A stretch of DNA of 64,000 bases, taken from positions 20,788,428-20,852,427 of the forward strand of contig NC_084803.1 of the NCBI RefSeq assembly GCF_963583255.1. Direction: 5' to 3'. Under the pieces are notes generated by a model that saw only the letters and a program-made list of their open reading frames with translations, was not told where the DNA came from and ran no database searches. Position 1 is the first letter of the stretch. The number at the start of each line of letters is the position of its first letter. Position numbers and translations under genes: made by a program. Positions 60,529 through 64,000 of the stretch are shown here, piece by piece. This DNA comes from Pyrus communis (lineage: Eukaryota; Streptophyta; Magnoliopsida; Rosales; Rosaceae).

Positions 60529-61524
60529 TGTTTGGGCCCAAAATAATATTATTGGGCCGAGCTTAGGTTTGTGTTTGGCCCAATGCTCTTCCAAAAATAT
60601 TGTGGGTTGTCCAGTTGTCATAAGCCACCCAATTAGGTCGACCGAGTCCTATTGTAAAAAGGATTTGATTTGGATAAGAGCAAATAAGTCGAGTCCTGGT
60701 GCGACAAAGGGGGGTTTTAGAGTTGGAAATTCTGAGAAGTCAGGAGTGAATCTGATTCATTATAGAAGCTTAGTTCATAAACCTATTGGAACTAGGATTG
60801 GCTGAATCGTAGTCAGAATAGATTTGGGAGTTATAGTTCGGATACATTTTTGGTTCGGCCAAAAGTAGGTTTGCTGCTATATAAAGAGGGGAGTGCATCA
60901 TTCAAGCCCCTCCAATTCAACACACAAACTGCCCTGTGCAAACTCTCGTTCTACAAAAAACCTCTCAACAACCTTGAGATTTTTATTTTCCTTTTTCGTC
61001 AATACATTTTCAGTTTGGATAAACAACACTGTGAAGGCAATCGGCGAACATCTTCAATTTGGATAAACAACATTGTTGCCGTAGAATCAGCCGACCGTGA
61101 AGCACCTTTAGTTTGGATAAACAGCACTGCATCGAGGCCAACTAGTTATTTATCCAAGTCTCGGTCGAGAAGGATTTTCGAATCCTTGTTGGCAGAGGTC
61201 ATCTCATTAGCCTTCTCGATGAAGTGAGGTGTTACGGGTTATTACATTCGGCACATTGAAAACTGAATTTGATATTGAACTTTGCAGAACTAGCAGCCTT
61301 GTCTTTAGGCTTTAGAACCAACATGCCGAGACATGTTCCTTCCTTGGCCGCAGTCGCAAGATCAAGAAGTTAGCAGCACGCACAACGCAACACCAACACA
61401 TTTTACTCCTCGACCGAGCTCAGTTGACTAGTTGGCACGCCCCACACACAACCGAATGATGTAGTTAGCTTGTTAATTACTCGGCATGCACGCCATATAG
61501 GCTTGGTAGTTTTTAGGGTCAACA
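60529..61524 (+). repeat. 3' LTR of the Tat-type element (996 bp)
   Basis: Begins TGTTTGGGCCCAAAATAATA and ends TTTTTAGGGTCAACA. It has three TTYARTTTGGATAAACARCA sub-repeats where the 5' LTR has two, plus scattered substitutions, mostly transitions by eye. Confidence 0.92.
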
Positions 61525-62289
61525 GTATTATATAACTAGAGAATTTGGAAAAAATGAGGTAATATATTTTTATATGGTATAGTACTATTGTTTTATTTCT
61601 TTTCATAATTATTTTGGTAAACTTAGCATAATTTGAATGGTTTATAATGTTTTGTTTTTCTATACTTAGTTTATGCGGAAGAGAATTCTAATGTGGAGAA
61701 CCTTACTGAAAACATCATCAACATAACTCTTGAAGGCAATAATTCAAACCAAAGTTCAAATACAATTTCCCTATGATGATCGATGAAAATTGAAGAATTT
61801 TGTAAAAGGAATAACATGCAAGCTTTGTGTTTCATTGGCGAAGTTTAACTTTTGAGAAAGGCTTCACAACTTTGAAAAGAAAAACTCATTTATTTTTCAT
61901 ATCCTTGCACATTTGAAATTTTGTAGTAGACTAGTAGAGTATTGGTGCTTTTTTTATTAAATTCTTATTTTGGAGTGTAGATGTAGTACTTAATGAAAAA
62001 TGTGTTTTTATGTTTTGAAGTAACATTTATGTGGCAATGTGGTTTGTGCAAATTTAAGGAAAAAAAAAATCTTAATGGATCCATAACGGGTCGGGTCATT
62101 TTACCTGTTGGGTAAATTGACCCGACTTGTTAAGGACCCGTTAAGATAACAGGTGTGGCACGACATGACCCATTAAGATAATAGGTATTACACGAACACG
62201 ACACGACAAACAGGATCCGTTTACTTGGCCTAGCTGAGACCTCGCAAGTATCTATGAGTGGGTATATATATATATTTGTTTAGTTTCTA

Positions 62290-62302
62290 TGTGTATGTAT
62301 AT

Positions 62303-62338
<36 letters not shown>

Positions 62339-62340
62339 CT
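62290..62340 (+). repeat. (GT)n microsatellite in the solo LTR
   Basis: A GT run of about 16 units lies at 62306-62338, preceded by TATATGTGTGTTT-type sequence, in the right half of the split LTR. Confidence 0.85.
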
Positions 62341-63478
62341 ATATTGAATTTTATATGTGATGCCATAACTAAATTAACGTTTATAAGAAATGTCGTAATG
62401 ATGAGAATTAAGAGATCATTATAAATCCTATGGGATGCCTTAATTATAGTTATGGTCATGAATAGTATTATGTCGACTTGAATTATTGATTTACCATTGC
62501 ATGATCATATTTATGTTATCTGCGCATTGTGTGTTAGACTAGTGTTAGTACTCATCCGGGTCGGGGCCAGTCTTTATGTGTATGTTCACATTGCATCATA
62601 CGCCCACTTTGGATCCATTGTAGGTGCCAGTCCTATCCTAGATTTCTATAGGCAATTAAGACTCATATGTGATGCACATAACGCCAATCTTCACGTGATT
62701 GTGGTACCAGACCATAAATTACCATTACAGCCAATCATGTTCATGTCAGAATATTACTGAATGAACTCGTGTGTCAGCATATGTCGATAAGCACTCGAGA
62801 TGATATGTTTGTTTATGCGAGATATTGTAATTACTGGATATTATGGGTTTATTTACAAAATATTGTGAAGTATTGCACTATTGAGATATTATAGTTTTCG
62901 GTAAGTATTTTCATACTATACGTAGTATGCTAGTTTTGGAAACTATACTTTTATTACAGTGAAGGGTTATTACATTTTCGAAAAGGTTTTACAAAACTTT
63001 ATTTTTAGGCTCACTCACCCTTGTTTTTTGCTCGTCCAAGTTTTAGTGGCAGAGATTTCGTGTCTACGAGGATTTTTGGCAAATGTTGGCATAAGAGATT
63101 ACCTTCGATGATATAATTCTTATTCTACTTTTATTGTACTTTACTTATGCTCTGACATCACGTGTGAAATGGGTTCAATGCCTCTCACATGTGCACTCTT
63201 GCACTTAGTCACTTTTAGGTTTAAATTTATGCATATTTTCCACATTAACACACTTTATGGCTTCATCACCTTCCGAGTGTCGGCTAGCATAGCTCGATTC
63301 GGAGTTCGGGTGGACATTCCGGGTCGGGGTGTGTCATATGCTAGATGGTACAATACGAGTTGTTCATTCTTCTTCATTGGTTGTGGAGGCGCCTTATCTT
63401 ATTTTCTTGTCTATGTACCCTTCTCTACCAAACGGTTAAAAAATAAACTCACCATTTTCAATAAAAAAAAACAGAACC

Positions 63479-63746
63479 TGTTGTAGTTCTAATTTACTGA
63501 ACTATTGTGAGGGAATAGAGAAGGGGATGCCGGTAACAAAAGAGAGAAGAGAGAGATTTAATTGTGAGGTGTGTTGTATTCCATCCTATTGTGCCTTTAT
63601 TTATAGTAGTAGTGAAGGTTAATTCCTTACCCTAATAGGATTACAACTCTAATAGGATAATATCTAACCCTAGAGAATATTCTTAGATATCCTAAATATA
63701 CAAGGATTTATACAATCACATTCCTAAATTAGATATGAATCTAACA
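63479..63746 (-). repeat. 3' LTR of a Ty1/copia-type element, minus strand
   Basis: The 268-bp unit reads TGTTAGATTCATATC...CTACAACA on the minus strand and contains a TATAAATAAAG box (minus strand, near 63606). A purine tract immediately upstream in the minus orientation marks it as the 3' LTR. The element body extends past the right edge. The superfamily is inferred from LTR size and ends, because no pol sequence is inside the window. Confidence 0.75.
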
Positions 63747-64000
63747 CTCCCCCTTTAGTGTGTAAATACTCAAACAAAACATCGAATCAGGTCTTCAACA
63801 GATAAGGTAAAATAGTTGATGAATTCATCGGCACAACGGGTGAATGTGAGTCTCAAATTAAAGAAAGTATGCATTGGTAGTCAAACTCACAAAACCTTGC
63901 TATGGTAAAACCTAAGGCAGGTAAAAACCCATAGACTAAGGAGAAAAGTGAGAAGTATGCATAATATCTAAAACAAACATGATACAGGACAAAGGTAGTG
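63747..64000 (-). mobile_element. Internal 3' end of the copia-type element, with polypurine tract
   Basis: The minus strand reads TAAAGGGGGAG directly before the LTR. The rest to the window edge is non-coding 3' sequence with stops in all frames examined. The pol frame would lie further right. Confidence 0.6.

Larger units (their letters stand above)
48170..61524 (+). mobile_element. Complete but inactive Ty3 LTR retrotransposon, Tat-type, with an antisense gene
   Basis: The 13.4-kb unit is LTR (48170-49116), gag, protease, reverse transcriptase, two RNase H domains, integrase, antisense plant mobile domain gene, polypurine tract, LTR (60529-61524). Flanks ATATT and GTATT give a 5-bp duplication with one mismatch inside a TA run. 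Pol order (RT, RNase H, integrase) is Ty3. A second RNase H after the first marks the Tat/Ogre branch. Reading frames change repeatedly and carry many stops, and catalytic residues are lost in protease, second RNase H and integrase, so this copy is not autonomous. Confidence 0.92.
47919..62232. mobile_element. hAT-like element inside the solo LTR, itself split
   Basis: The left end TAGGTATGGTAATTTCTGAC and the right end (complement TAGGCCAAGTAAACGGATCC) are weak inverted repeats. Both are followed inward by ACACGAC and TAACCCGATAAG-type motifs shared with the element at 44614-45740. Minus its insert it is about 950 bp, with no transposase. The expected 8-bp flanking duplication is too degraded to confirm (TTAGGGAC and GCTGAGAC). 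Confidence 0.6.
46530..63336 (+). mobile_element. Ty3-type solo LTR, split by nested insertions
   Basis: The left part (46530-47918) begins TGTAATAACCCGTCCC and the right part (62233-63336) ends GGGTCGGGGTGTGTCA. Outer flanks are TATGT (46525-46529) and TATGC (63337-63341), a 5-bp duplication with one mismatch. Without the inserts the LTR is about 2.5 kb. No internal retrotransposon sequence belongs to it, hence solo LTR. Its end resembles that of the LTR at 681. Reading frames such as 46824-47021 are LTR sequence, not genes. Confidence 0.75.

Noticed and set aside
48170..61524. Reading the Tat-type element as an integrated pararetrovirus
   Set aside because: It has two LTRs, a polypurine tract, an integrase and a near-5-bp duplication, and no movement protein, so it is an LTR retrotransposon.
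1..64000. CRISPR arrays, bacterial operons, rRNA genes or a convincing standalone tRNA gene
   Set aside because: All clear genes are plant-type with introns. The tandem repeats lack spacer structure. tRNA-like boxes occur only in the two SINEs.

Overview
The window looks like nuclear DNA of a dicot plant. It is AT-rich, its genes are split by GT-AG introns, and much of it is transposable elements in several layers. The genes and repeat families fit Rosaceae (apple or pear type), but that is inference from recall, not a search.

Four intact or probably intact genes are visible. They are an APS kinase of the short, non-plastid type (18216-20450, +, six coding exons), a conserved plant protein of unknown function (21364-22839, -, four coding exons, tail to tail with the kinase), a U-box/cyclophilin protein matching CYP65/PUB49 (23965-28069, +, eleven coding exons, 595 aa), and the single-exon GRAS transcription factor SHORT-ROOT (38592-40115, +). 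A fifth gene, an AOP-type 2-oxoglutarate dioxygenase (4211-6927, +), is broken by a frameshift and by a 1.5-kb solo LTR sitting in its last exon.

Layout. 1-2577: 5' end of a Ty3-type retrotransposon on the minus strand. 2578-4210: a SINE and a Harbinger-like MITE. 4211-6927: the broken dioxygenase. 6928-12209: MITEs and a three-unit tandem array. 12210-14797: a PIF/Harbinger element with decayed transposase. 14801-17470: microsatellites, MITEs and a solo LTR. 17500-28150: the gene-dense island. 28150-38590: MITEs, a long fold-back element, a 21-bp minisatellite and duplicated LTR-like promoter sequence. 38592-40115: SHR. 40116-46529: SINE, MITEs and hAT elements. 46530-63336: a three-level nest, in which a Ty3 solo LTR was invaded by a hAT element that was itself invaded by a 13.4-kb Tat-type Ty3 retrotransposon. 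63479-64000: 3' end of a Ty1/copia-type element on the minus strand.

The most interesting object is inside the Tat-type element. Between its integrase and 3' LTR lies an antisense transcription unit (60002 down to 56874) resembling plant mobile domain genes. It has its own TATA-like box, start codon and two intron-like interruptions that can only be spliced in the antisense direction. The other well-supported observation is the dioxygenase insertion, where the target duplication and resumed reading frame are both readable.
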